From a bacterium BMS3Abin01 (lineage in GTDB: Bacteria > Actinomycetota > Thermoleophilia > BMS3ABIN01), in assembly GCA_002897715.1 (NCBI GenBank), contig BDUA01000011.1, positions 1-59,514 on the forward strand: a DNA stretch of 59,514 nucleotides. The letters run 5' to 3'. Positions 36,049-43,048 of the stretch are shown in pieces (position 1 is the stretch's first letter; each line of letters starts with the position of its first letter). The position numbers and the translations under genes were made by a program. The notes under the pieces were generated by a model. It did not search any database and was not told where the DNA came from. It saw only the letters and a list, made by a program, of their open reading frames with translations.

Positions 36049-36095
36049 AAACAACCGCGGGGGCAACGGAACAGCCGCAAAGGAGAGAGTGCGTA

Positions 36096-36359
36096 ATGGA
36101 ATTAAGCGAGGAAACTGCTACCGATTTGTCCGGCAGCGGGCAGATGACCAGTGAAGTACACGACCTCATCATGCATAGCGCCATTGCGGAAAAGGTTTGG
36201 GAGTTGCTGGACCACACGCTTACACTGCCCGATATCGCCGCTGTGATCTCGTCCGAGTTCGGGCTTCCACGTGAACGCGCCCTGTCCGACACCCGGGAAC
36301 TCGTTGATATCTTCAGCAGGGCGGACTTCGTAACCGTCTTGCGCGCACCGCAACACTAG
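36096..36359 (+). CDS. PqqD-like peptide-binding protein (RiPP recognition element)
   Basis: 87 residues with the winged-helix PqqD pattern: AEKVWELLDHTLTLPDIAAVISSEFGLPRERALSDTRELVDIF, matching the family theme of a W-E-L-L-D turn, an I-A-x-x-I helix and a final D-T-x-E-L-V/D-I-F helix. PqqD-type domains bind leader peptides of ribosomally made, modified peptides and hand them to maturation enzymes. A Shine-Dalgarno AAAGGAG is 10 nt upstream. It is driven by the sigma-54 promoter at 35.92 kb. No radical-SAM, cyclase or protease gene adjoins it, which is odd. A 44-residue ORF with a lasso-type leader lies 4 kb downstream. Confidence 0.75.
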   Translation: MELSEETATDLSGSGQMTSEVHDLIMHSAIAEKVWELLDHTLTLPDIAAVISSEFGLPRERALSDTRELVDIFSRADFVTVLRAPQH

Positions 36360-36391
36360 AACCACAATTTTTTTCCCACAGCGGTTAATCA

Positions 36392-37420
36392 CTACCGCTT
36401 GCCGGCCGCGGCGCTGGCTACCCATCGCCTGACTGTTTCCATATCGGATCCCAGCCGGCCTGCTATCTCATTGCAATCCATACCCTTTTCGCTGAGCTCC
36501 CTGGCGCGTGCCTGCCGGTCTCGGTATGCCTTGCTGCGACAGGCGTTGGAACAGAAATAGCGGTTCGTGCGAGCCGTGTAATGATCGATTTCAAACCAGG
36601 TATCACACTGCCGGCAGCGGCGGTAATCCTTCTCCTGTGTTATGGACTGGGAGAGTTGAAGCCAGAGGGCACCAATCAGGTTGTTGGGTACGAAATAGAG
36701 GCTCCAGCCGTTCAGGTGCCGGTCATCCCACAGTATCCTGGGAGAGATGCGCCTCTCCAGGCACCGGTTGGCGATGGCCTGCACCGCCAGCAAGGCGGTC
36801 CCGGCCAGGTTGCCCGCCCGGTACATATTCAGGCTCTCCGGATGGCTGCGATACCATCTTAGCTCACCCGGATCCACTTTTGGCAGCAGCCGCGAGGCGA
36901 CGCCATTGGCGGAGATCTCTCCCGCAGCCATGTCTGCTTCCACCCACCGCATCAGCGGTGAAAGAAATGCGTCCAGTCCCCTGCCGTCCTCATCCTGGAC
37001 CATATCCCATATCCGTAAGGCTTTACGCATGGCGCGTATCTCATTCCGCCATGACTCCAGGGGCTCCATCCGCAGGTAAACAGGAGAACTGCCCGCGTGT
37101 GCCGTCTCACGCCCGAACCCCATCAGCCCGTACTCATCGGCAAAACCGATGATGTCTTCAGGCTCCATGCCGGTCTCAGCGAATGCCCGAAACAGACATT
37201 TTTGCTCAAGAAGCGGGTTATACTGCTTCATGTCATAGGAGCCGGGGCCCTCGGAGAGCTTGGCGGCGATCAGTCTCCCCGGCGCAGACCCCTCACCGCG
37301 GTTTCCGCTGTTCCCATTGTCGTCGATGCCCCCTGATGAATCTCCGGCCAACGCCGCATCAACCAGCGTGTAGCCGGCCTTATTCACAAACCAAATAAAG
37401 TCAAATATCTCTCCTGGCAC
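36392..37420 (-). CDS. Putative zinc-finger/HTH DNA-binding protein (CGNR-like)
   Basis: 342 residues from GTG at 37420. That start has a GGAGGGG Shine-Dalgarno 6 nt upstream, whereas the ATG at 37435 contains this motif and has no ribosome site of its own. The N-terminal ~250 residues are unrecognised. The C-terminus has a treble-clef zinc motif (CRQCDTWFEIDHY ... RYFCSNACRSKAYRDRQ) as in CGNR-type proteins, followed by an HTH-like helix pair (MDCNEIAGRLGSDMETVRRWV). Probably a transcription factor. It is convergent with the PqqD-like gene (32 bp between stops) and divergent from the beta-propeller gene, so it may control the local genes. Confidence 0.65.
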   Translation of the reverse strand: MPGEIFDFIWFVNKAGYTLVDAALAGDSSGGIDDNGNSGNRGEGSAPGRLIAAKLSEGPGSYDMKQYNPLLEQKCLFRAFAETGMEPEDIIGFADEYGLMGFGRETAHAGSSPVYLRMEPLESWRNEIRAMRKALRIWDMVQDEDGRGLDAFLSPLMRWVEADMAAGEISANGVASRLLPKVDPGELRWYRSHPESLNMYRAGNLAGTALLAVQAIANRCLERRISPRILWDDRHLNGWSLYFVPNNLIGALWLQLSQSITQEKDYRRCRQCDTWFEIDHYTARTNRYFCSNACRSKAYRDRQARARELSEKGMDCNEIAGRLGSDMETVRRWVASAAAGKR

Positions 37421-37454
37421 AAAAAACCCCTCCATATTCGATATCGTTACGGGA

Positions 37455-37483
37455 ATTATATCGGAATACGTATTGAATGTCCA
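37455..37483 (-). promoter_or_regulatory. Promoter of the zinc-finger protein gene
   Basis: On the minus strand: TGGACA (37478-37483), 17-bp spacer, TATAAT (37455-37460). A second candidate, AAGACA-N17-TATAAT, spans 37501-37529. Initiation from the first near 37448 leaves room for the Shine-Dalgarno only if the GTG at 37420 is the start. Confidence 0.6.
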
Positions 37484-37529
37484 TCGAAGTAGCGGATACA
37501 ATTATAATCGGTTAACTTGCATTTGTCTT

Positions 37530-37794
37530 CACAGGCAGGGGATAGGGGAATTGACAGGGGAAAGCCGGTCCTGACTTAGGAATCACCCGGTTTTTGCGAT
37601 ATAAACAGGGTGTTCTGCTTTTAATAGTCAGCTTCCTCCACCGGCAACGTAATAAGCCTCCATTTCTTCTCTCGAACCTCTCCCCCCACTCTAGCGAAGA
37701 CGCATTATCAAATTACGGGAAACGGGAGGTGGTGGCACTAACGCAGGGTGCAAGTCTAACCCTTAAGATACATTACTATTAGGAGGATGAAGGG
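37530..37794. other. Non-coding region upstream of the beta-propeller gene
   Basis: No supported gene. A perfect TTGACA is at 37551-37556 but lacks a matching -10 at normal spacing. A strong Shine-Dalgarno (AGGAGG) lies 8 nt before the ATG at 37795. Sigma-54 elements with correct spacing were looked for and not found. Confidence 0.4.
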
Positions 37795-40251
37795 ATGAAA
37801 GTTGCATTGAGCAACACTAAATGGCAACTGCTGCTACTGGCAACGCCGCTGGTACTGATCCTGGCGATAGCTATCGCCACCAGCGGCATGTCAGGCGCAG
37901 CTGATGCCGCGTACGGCGGTTACGGTTGCGGCGCCTATACGCCCTGCGACCAGGCTCCGCCCGCCTCTTACGGCCTCGGCAACGAGTTGCTGTATGTGGC
38001 CAACGGTGACGCCAGCGACGTACTGGTGATCGATGCCAATACCATGCGCAAGGTGGACACCATACCCGTGCCCGATGCCGACCCGGGCGGAGATGCCTGG
38101 GAGATCCACGGCATGATCCCGTCCCCTGACAGGAGCTCCATGTTCGCCATAGGCGCCCTGTCCGGAACGGCGGCCGACGTTACCATGTACGAGATCGATA
38201 CGGCCACCAAGAACGTAGTGCGCACTATCGGCCCCATGTACAGCTCCAACGTCGGTTATTGCGGCTTCGAGTACGACCGCAACGACGAGAACTCCAACCT
38301 GGTCTACGCCACCAACATGGGGACACCGTTACTCGGCCCCACCGGCAGCGTGGGCGGTTGGCAGGAAGTGGATATCTCCACCGGCACCGTGGGCAGGTTC
38401 ATACCTACGGACGCCAACGGCAACGGCGAGTCCAGCACCTGTGGCGTCGCCTGGGATGCCAGCGGCACTCACGGCTACGCCGGACTGATGTTCGACGCCC
38501 CGTCATCGGAGACCGAGATGGACTGGCCGGGCGCTACCACGATGAATTACAACGCCTCGTCCGGTACATCGGGCATCTCCTACCACCAGAGCACGGTGGA
38601 CAAGGAACGCGGCCTGCTGTTCCAGTCGGGCGGCAACGGTCACGTCCTTGATGTCTTCGACATCAGCGGCGGCAATCCGGTGCTGATCGGCACCATCGAC
38701 CTGGCGGCGCTTACCGGCGTCCCCTCGGCCGAACCTCATGGCCCGGAGATCTCCGCGGCCAACAGCAACGTCCTGTACGTCAATACGCGCCAGGTACCCG
38801 ATCCCAACCCATCGGGCGGTACAGTGCTGGCTATTGACGTCAGCGATATCAACGCTCCTGTACTGATCGGCGGCTACAGCGGCACCAATAAATCATCTTG
38901 CGGTGTCTTCGCCGACGCGGACAAGAGCCTGTACTACAGTCACGCAGATCCCAGCGGTACCGGTAGCGAGACCCTGCTGGTAGCTAACGGCAGCGACAGC
39001 GATGTGCTGGTAGCTGACGTCGCTTCCATGTCCTGGGTGGACAGCATCAATATCCCGGACGCCGACCCGGCCGGAAACGCCTGGGAGATACACGGCATGA
39101 TCCCGTCTCCGGACAGGACATCCGTCTACGCCGTAGGCGCCCTGTCCGGCACCTCGGCTGACGTGACCATGTATCAGGTCAACTCGGCCAACGACTCTGT
39201 CGTCGGCACTATCGGACCCATGTACGGCTCCAACGTCGGTTACTGCGGCATCGAGTACGACCGCAACGACGAGAGCTCCAACCTGGTCTACGCCACCAAC
39301 ATGGGGACGCCGTTACTCGGCCCCACCGACAGCGTGGGCGGTTGGCAGGAAGTGGATATCTCCTCCGGCACCGTGGGCAGGTTCATCAACACCGATGCCA
39401 ACGGCAACGGCGAATCCAGCACCTGTGGTGTCGCCTGGGATGCCAGCGGCACTCACGGCTACGCCGGACTGATGTTCGACGCCCCATCATCGGAGACCGA
39501 GATGGACTGGCCGGGCGCTACCACGATGAACTACAACGCCTCGTCCGGCACTCCGGGCATCTCCTACCACCAGAACACGGTGGCCAAGGAACGCGGCCTG
39601 CTGTTCCAGTCCGGTGGTACCGGTGGAGTCCTTGATGTCTTCGACATCAGCGGCGGCAACCCGGTGCTGATCGGCACCATCGACCTCGTCGCTCTCACCG
39701 GTGCGCCTTCTACCGAGCCTCATGGTCCGGAGATCTCGTCCATCGACGAGAACATCCTGTACGTCAATGTTCGCCAGGTACCCAGCCCCAACCCCTCCGG
39801 GGGATCACTGCTGGTTATCGACGTCAGCGACGTTACAGCTCCGGTGCTGCTTGGGACGATACAGGGCACCAACGAATCGTCCTGCGGCGTCTTCGCCATG
39901 AGCACAGCTTCATGGAACCCCGGCCAGCCCGCCCTGAGTCTCACCAGGGGCACGGTCTACTGGGCCTCCGTGGCTGACTACAACAACCGCATCCTGTCCG
40001 TCGACTACAGCATCGGCAACGCCGGACCGGACGCCAAGGACGTCACCATCGCCGGCACGGTCAACACCGGCGGCGTGACCTCGGTGAACACGCCCAGCCT
40101 GGCCGGCGACATCGCCGGCGGCGGCAGCGGCGCCTACATCGTCGAGTACTATGTGCCCGTCGGCGTAGTGGCGTTCAGCACCACCGTATACGCAACCGCT
40201 CAGAGCGGCGCCACCATCTACGACTACCCCGGTCCGTACCCCGGACCTTAA
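37795..40251 (+). CDS. Secreted protein with tandemly duplicated beta-propeller
   Basis: 818 residues. Signal peptide at about 1-40 (LLLLATPLVLILAIAIATSG), then a Gly/Tyr/Cys-rich segment. Residues ~64-380 and ~393-705 are two close copies of a YncE/LVIVD-like beta-propeller, with repeated strands such as LVIDANTMRKVDTI, GVLDVFDISGGNPVLIG and VLAIDVSDINAPVLIGG. Each copy has three conserved Cys (GYCG, STCGVAWD, SSCGVF). The C-terminal ~110 residues resemble a CARDB/DUF11-type beta-sandwich and end Pro-Gly-rich. Ligand unknown; it resembles LVIVD-repeat and selenium-binding-like propellers only in general form. A 44-codon ORF with a strong ribosome site follows 47 bp downstream. Confidence 0.8.
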   Translation: MKVALSNTKWQLLLLATPLVLILAIAIATSGMSGAADAAYGGYGCGAYTPCDQAPPASYGLGNELLYVANGDASDVLVIDANTMRKVDTIPVPDADPGGDAWEIHGMIPSPDRSSMFAIGALSGTAADVTMYEIDTATKNVVRTIGPMYSSNVGYCGFEYDRNDENSNLVYATNMGTPLLGPTGSVGGWQEVDISTGTVGRFIPTDANGNGESSTCGVAWDASGTHGYAGLMFDAPSSETEMDWPGATTMNYNASSGTSGISYHQSTVDKERGLLFQSGGNGHVLDVFDISGGNPVLIGTIDLAALTGVPSAEPHGPEISAANSNVLYVNTRQVPDPNPSGGTVLAIDVSDINAPVLIGGYSGTNKSSCGVFADADKSLYYSHADPSGTGSETLLVANGSDSDVLVADVASMSWVDSINIPDADPAGNAWEIHGMIPSPDRTSVYAVGALSGTSADVTMYQVNSANDSVVGTIGPMYGSNVGYCGIEYDRNDESSNLVYATNMGTPLLGPTDSVGGWQEVDISSGTVGRFINTDANGNGESSTCGVAWDASGTHGYAGLMFDAPSSETEMDWPGATTMNYNASSGTPGISYHQNTVAKERGLLFQSGGTGGVLDVFDISGGNPVLIGTIDLVALTGAPSTEPHGPEISSIDENILYVNVRQVPSPNPSGGSLLVIDVSDVTAPVLLGTIQGTNESSCGVFAMSTASWNPGQPALSLTRGTVYWASVADYNNRILSVDYSIGNAGPDAKDVTIAGTVNTGGVTSVNTPSLAGDIAGGGSGAYIVEYYVPVGVVAFSTTVYATAQSGATIYDYPGPYPGP
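37984..39903 (+). repeat. ~990-bp direct duplication inside the propeller gene
   Basis: Copy 1 about 37984-38939, copy 2 about 38974-39903. Several stretches, for example those encoding the GTHGYAGLMFDAPSSETEMD segment, are nearly identical in DNA, including synonymous sites. The duplication is therefore recent or kept uniform by conversion. Confidence 0.85.
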
Positions 40252-40298
40252 GGGCGAGTCGGAGATAACGCGGCGAACTGACGTGAAAGGAGAACCAG

Positions 40299-40433
40299 AT
40301 GGCCTCTAAACAGAGTGACCACCGGGAGCCTTACGCCAAGCCTGAGCTGGTGAAGCACGATAACTTGAAGGATGTAACCTTCGAGTGCCCCAACTGGCAG
40401 TGCAGCGTAACGGTTCCAGCGCCGCCGGCCTAG
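40299..40433 (+). CDS. Candidate RiPP precursor peptide with lasso-type leader
   Basis: 44 residues, ATG with an AAAGGAG Shine-Dalgarno 6 nt upstream, stop TAG, followed by a strong terminator. Residues 12-27 (YAKPELVKHDNLKDVT) fit the Y-x-x-P-x-L ... H-x-N-L-x-x-x-T leader theme that PqqD-like B1 proteins bind in lasso peptide systems. The presumed core is FECPNWQCSVTVPAPPA, with two Cys four residues apart and a Pro-rich end. It has no Gly/Ser/Cys at the expected lasso ring start and no acid at core position 7-9, so a lasso fold is unlikely. A Cys-based modification or disulfide loop is more plausible. Probably cotranscribed with the propeller gene. Confidence 0.65.
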   Translation: MASKQSDHREPYAKPELVKHDNLKDVTFECPNWQCSVTVPAPPA

Positions 40434-40466
40434 ACACAGCCTGCGGCAAGCGGTAAGGCTAACAGC

Positions 40467-40498
40467 CGGAGGGCGGCCCCCACGGGGGCCGCCCTCCG
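40467..40498 (+). terminator. Strong GC-rich terminator hairpin after the precursor gene
   Basis: Stem of 13-14 bp (GGAGGGCGGCCCC pairing with GGGGCCGCCCTCC) with a 4-nt loop, 34 bp after the precursor stop. The following GTCATTTACGG is only weakly U-rich, so termination may need help. Confidence 0.65.
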
Positions 40499-40713
40499 TC
40501 ATTTACGGTCGTTCAGACCATATCGCCACCATTCAAAACCGCTGTGACATATAGTAAAAAAGCTCCCCCGCCCCCTGAATAAAGAAAATTGACCCGTATG
40601 CCGATAACGCTAACGAAGGAAAGACAGCATGGACAAATCGGGCCAGTCCAGGGGGACCTTTTAGGGTGAGACGATGAGTCTCGGAAGGCTATGAAATCTA
40701 TTCGAACTGCTGA
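40499..40713. other. Intergenic region
   Basis: About 215 bp with no supported gene. It contains TTGACC near 40600 and a GAGAC-5nt-GTCTC hairpin near 40672-40686. The open frame of the next gene begins right after a stop codon at 40711-40713. Confidence 0.35.
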
Positions 40714-41157
40714 TTGTCTACAAAAAACAAAAAACAGGTTAACGAATATTTCATACAGAGAGTCGTCCTCTCACAAGGTCAGGTTATAGATCTGGTCTGC
40801 TTCGATGAAGATGAATGCGTCGAAAGCATAATTGAGGAAATCATGACTGAACTACAGAAGAAAAAGACAGAAATCCAGACCTGTCCCCTCTGTAAGTCAG
40901 AGCTGGTCTACCCCGTTGAACGGTGCCAGGTCAACGATATGGAGTGGAAAGTACTGTTGCTCTGTCCCAACTGTTCATGCAAGCGGGAAATGGTCGTCGA
41001 GCGCGAGACCGTTCGCGAACTTCTGAAGAGCGCCAGGGTGGGCCGTGAGTCCCTGATGAGAGAACTGGACAAAATGCAGAAGAGAAACATGGAAGAGGAA
41101 GTTGACAAGTTCATCTGCGCTCTCAACAAGGACCATATCCTTCCCATTGATTTCTAG
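40714..41157 (+). CDS. Small zinc-ribbon protein, hypothetical
   Basis: 147 residues from TTG. An in-frame stop immediately precedes this codon and there is no clear Shine-Dalgarno, so the start is uncertain; an internal ATG (MTELQKKKTEIQTC) is the alternative. Two CxxC knuckles, TCPLCKSEL and LLCPNCSCKRE about 30 residues apart, form a zinc ribbon. A Glu/Lys-rich helical tail with FICALNKDHILPIDF ends the protein. Family not recognised. It lies downstream of the terminator following the precursor peptide gene and so has its own promoter. Confidence 0.5.
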   Translation: MSTKNKKQVNEYFIQRVVLSQGQVIDLVCFDEDECVESIIEEIMTELQKKKTEIQTCPLCKSELVYPVERCQVNDMEWKVLLLCPNCSCKREMVVERETVRELLKSARVGRESLMRELDKMQKRNMEEEVDKFICALNKDHILPIDF

Positions 41158-41230
41158 ACCTTCTTAACCGCACCCCGGCGACTGGGCAAATCGGGGAACA
41201 GGCAAAACGGGGGAGGCATCATCGTTTACT

Positions 41231-41485
41231 GTGAGCAAAAACATGATGCCGGATATTCCAGATACACGAAGCAAGCCGGGCTGCGAATGTCCCGTAGAGC
41301 AGCCCGCACCCCAGATGTGCGTCAATTGCATCGAGTCCAGCGGTGGCGCCCTCAGCAACATTCAGAGAGTGATGGCAGGCCCCAACGGAGTCGTAGTCGG
41401 GGTGAAGCTGCGTAGCGCCGCGGAAGTGCAGGGCTGGATGGAATCACTCGATACCGGCAGATGCCCCTGCCTGTCGTTCACCTGA
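41231..41485 (+). CDS. Small Cys-rich hypothetical protein
   Basis: 84 residues from GTG. Cysteines cluster as CEC and CVNC in the first third and CPC near the end. The middle (IQRVMAGPNGVVVGVKLRSAAEVQGWMESL) looks like a small alpha/beta unit. The nearest purine-rich ribosome site (GGGGGAGG) is about 14 nt upstream, which is long. It converges on rho, with 13 bp between stops. No signal peptide. It might bind metal, or be another small secreted or modified peptide, but nothing proves it is translated. Confidence 0.45.
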   Translation: MSKNMMPDIPDTRSKPGCECPVEQPAPQMCVNCIESSGGALSNIQRVMAGPNGVVVGVKLRSAAEVQGWMESLDTGRCPCLSFT

Positions 41486-41498
41486 GCGAAAGACCCCC

Positions 41499-42689
41499 TC
41501 ACTTGGCGGAGTTCTTCTGGATCTCCTTGAGAAAATGAGCGTTATCCTTGGTGTCGCGCAGTTTGGAGATAAGCAGTTCGATGGCGGCGCCGGGATCGAG
41601 AGCGTGAAGCACATTCCTCAGCTTCCACACCTGGATCGCCTCTTCTTCCTCCATCAACAGCTCCTCCTTGCGGGTACCGGAGCGCTCGATGTCGATAGCC
41701 GGGAAGATGCGCTTGTCGGCCAGCCTCCGGTCAAGATGCAGTTCCATGTTGCCGGTGCCCTTGAACTCCTCGAAGATCACCTCGTCCATACGGCTGCCCG
41801 TATCCACCAGAGCGGTGGCCAGTATGGTCAGCGAGCCGCCCTCCTCCACGTTCCGGGCTGCCCCGAAAAACTTCTTTGGCGGGTAGAGGGCGGTGGAATC
41901 CACGCCTCCCGAGAGGATCCGTCCGCTGGCCGGCGCGCTCAGGTTATAGGCTCGCGCCAGCCTGGTGATGCTGTCCAGAAGTACTACCACATCACGTCCT
42001 GATTCAACCAGACGCTTGACCCGGTCCAGCACCAGCTCGGCCACCTGGATATGATTCTCCGACGGCTGGTCGAAAGTAGAACTGACCACTTCACCGTTCA
42101 CCGAACGCTCCATGTCGGTAACCTCTTCCGGGCGCTCATCCACCAGCAGGACCAGCAGATAGACGTCCGGGTTGTTGGCCGTGATGCTATTGGCGATCTG
42201 CTTGAGGATGGTAGTCTTGCCCGCCTTGGGTGGTGACACGATCAAGCCCCGCTGGCCCTTGCCGATAGGCGTCGTCAGGTCGATAACCCGCGTGGCGATA
42301 TCGGTGGGCTCGGTCTCCAGGCGCAAGCGCTCCGTGGGAAACAGAGGCGTCAGCCGGTCGAAAGTGGGCCGGTCGCGCGCTTCCTCCGGGTCCAGCCCGT
42401 TGACCGCCACGATCTTCAGCAACGCGTTGTATTTCTCGCTGTCCTTGGGCTCCCTTACCTGCCCCGACACCTCATCGCCGCGCCGGAGACTGAAACGCCG
42501 TATCTGGGACATGGACACATAGATGTCATTGTCGCTCTGATTATAACCGCGGGTACGCAGGAAACCGAACCCGTCCGGTAACAGGTCCAGGGTCCCGGTG
42601 CGGATATCGACATCCTCCGCCGGGGCGTTACCCGAACCTTCGCTCTTCCTGGTTTTCTTATCCTGTTCCTGGTTTTCCTTGACTGCCAT
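41499..42689 (-). CDS. rho: Transcription termination factor Rho
   Basis: 396 residues. RNA-binding CSD ([51 protein letters not shown]), then the ATPase: [25 protein letters not shown] (P-loop), [35 protein letters not shown] and the Q-loop region [26 protein letters not shown]. Shorter N-terminal extension than many actinobacterial Rho proteins. Monocistronic here with a ~310-bp leader/upstream region. Rho often regulates itself through its leader. Confidence 0.97.
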   Translation of the reverse strand: MAVKENQEQDKKTRKSEGSGNAPAEDVDIRTGTLDLLPDGFGFLRTRGYNQSDNDIYVSMSQIRRFSLRRGDEVSGQVREPKDSEKYNALLKIVAVNGLDPEEARDRPTFDRLTPLFPTERLRLETEPTDIATRVIDLTTPIGKGQRGLIVSPPKAGKTTILKQIANSITANNPDVYLLVLLVDERPEEVTDMERSVNGEVVSSTFDQPSENHIQVAELVLDRVKRLVESGRDVVVLLDSITRLARAYNLSAPASGRILSGGVDSTALYPPKKFFGAARNVEEGGSLTILATALVDTGSRMDEVIFEEFKGTGNMELHLDRRLADKRIFPAIDIERSGTRKEELLMEEEEAIQVWKLRNVLHALDPGAAIELLISKLRDTKDNAHFLKEIQKNSAK

Positions 42690-43001
42690 GTTTTCTCTTT
42701 CTCGCTTGCCGGTCTTGCCGGTTTGAATGGATGGGAACTCTTTTCAGATATCGCTCAAGTGTTTTTGGACTGGAAGCTGTTTCGCGTCCTCCCCCTCGCA
42801 CTGCCACCACATATGGAATATCCCAAGGCTACCTTGGCATCAAGATGGATACCCGTATATCTTCCGGAAACATCGGGGGGAATTTCACAATGCCGCAACC
42901 GGGAAGCGTGTTAAAGGTTACGTGCAAAGGATGTCGGATGCTTGCCACAATTACTTTAATAAAAAAACCGCCGTTTGAAAAGACCTCCGTCCATATTTCT
43001 T
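42690..43001. other. Upstream region of rho with a palindrome
   Basis: 312 bp. On the minus strand, TTGATG and TATTCC flank a 17-bp spacer that contains the perfect palindrome CCAAGG-CTA-CCTTGG (42823-42837). It may be a regulated rho promoter, though the -10 is poor. No terminator hairpin was found after the kinase gene stop at 43002. Confidence 0.35.
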
Positions 43002-43048
43002 TCAGCCCGTGTTTATCATCAGACCGCTGGACTGCTGGTAACGGTTAA
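42890..43048 (+). CDS. Possible 52-residue CxxC peptide (doubtful)
   Basis: ATG with a GGGGGGAA purine run 7 nt upstream. The first 30 residues include VTCKGCRMLATITL, a single CxxC knuckle like MJ0042-type zinc fingers. The 3' third overlaps the opposite-strand 2-phosphoglycerate kinase gene. It is probably chance, but the ribosome site and Cys pair are worth recording. Confidence 0.18.
   Translation: MPQPGSVLKVTCKGCRMLATITLIKKPPFEKTSVHISFSPCLSSDRWTAGNG

Larger units (their letters stand above)
35654..36095. other. 442-bp non-coding regulatory region upstream of the PqqD-like gene
   Basis: AT-rich and without a supported gene. It contains, in order, two near-palindromes (35747-35762 and 35809-35824), a sigma-54 promoter (35920-35936) and two hairpins in the predicted 5' leader (35993-36008 and 36016-36048). 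The spacing fits an enhancer-controlled promoter. Confidence 0.55.

Noticed and set aside
36001-36095. Known riboswitch (cyclic di-GMP, cobalamin or TPP) upstream of the PqqD-like gene
   Set aside because: Conserved core sequences of those classes were looked for by eye and are absent; only generic hairpins remain.
37640-37656. CCGGCAACGTAATAAGCC upstream of the propeller gene as a sigma-54 site
   Set aside because: Spacing is 11 nt and the -12 lacks TT, so there is no support for direct sigma-54 control of the propeller gene.
40299-40433. Classical lasso peptide assignment
   Set aside because: The residue after the leader Thr is Phe then Glu, no Asp/Glu sits at core position 7-9, and no B2 protease or C cyclase gene is in the window. 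Only the leader resembles the class.
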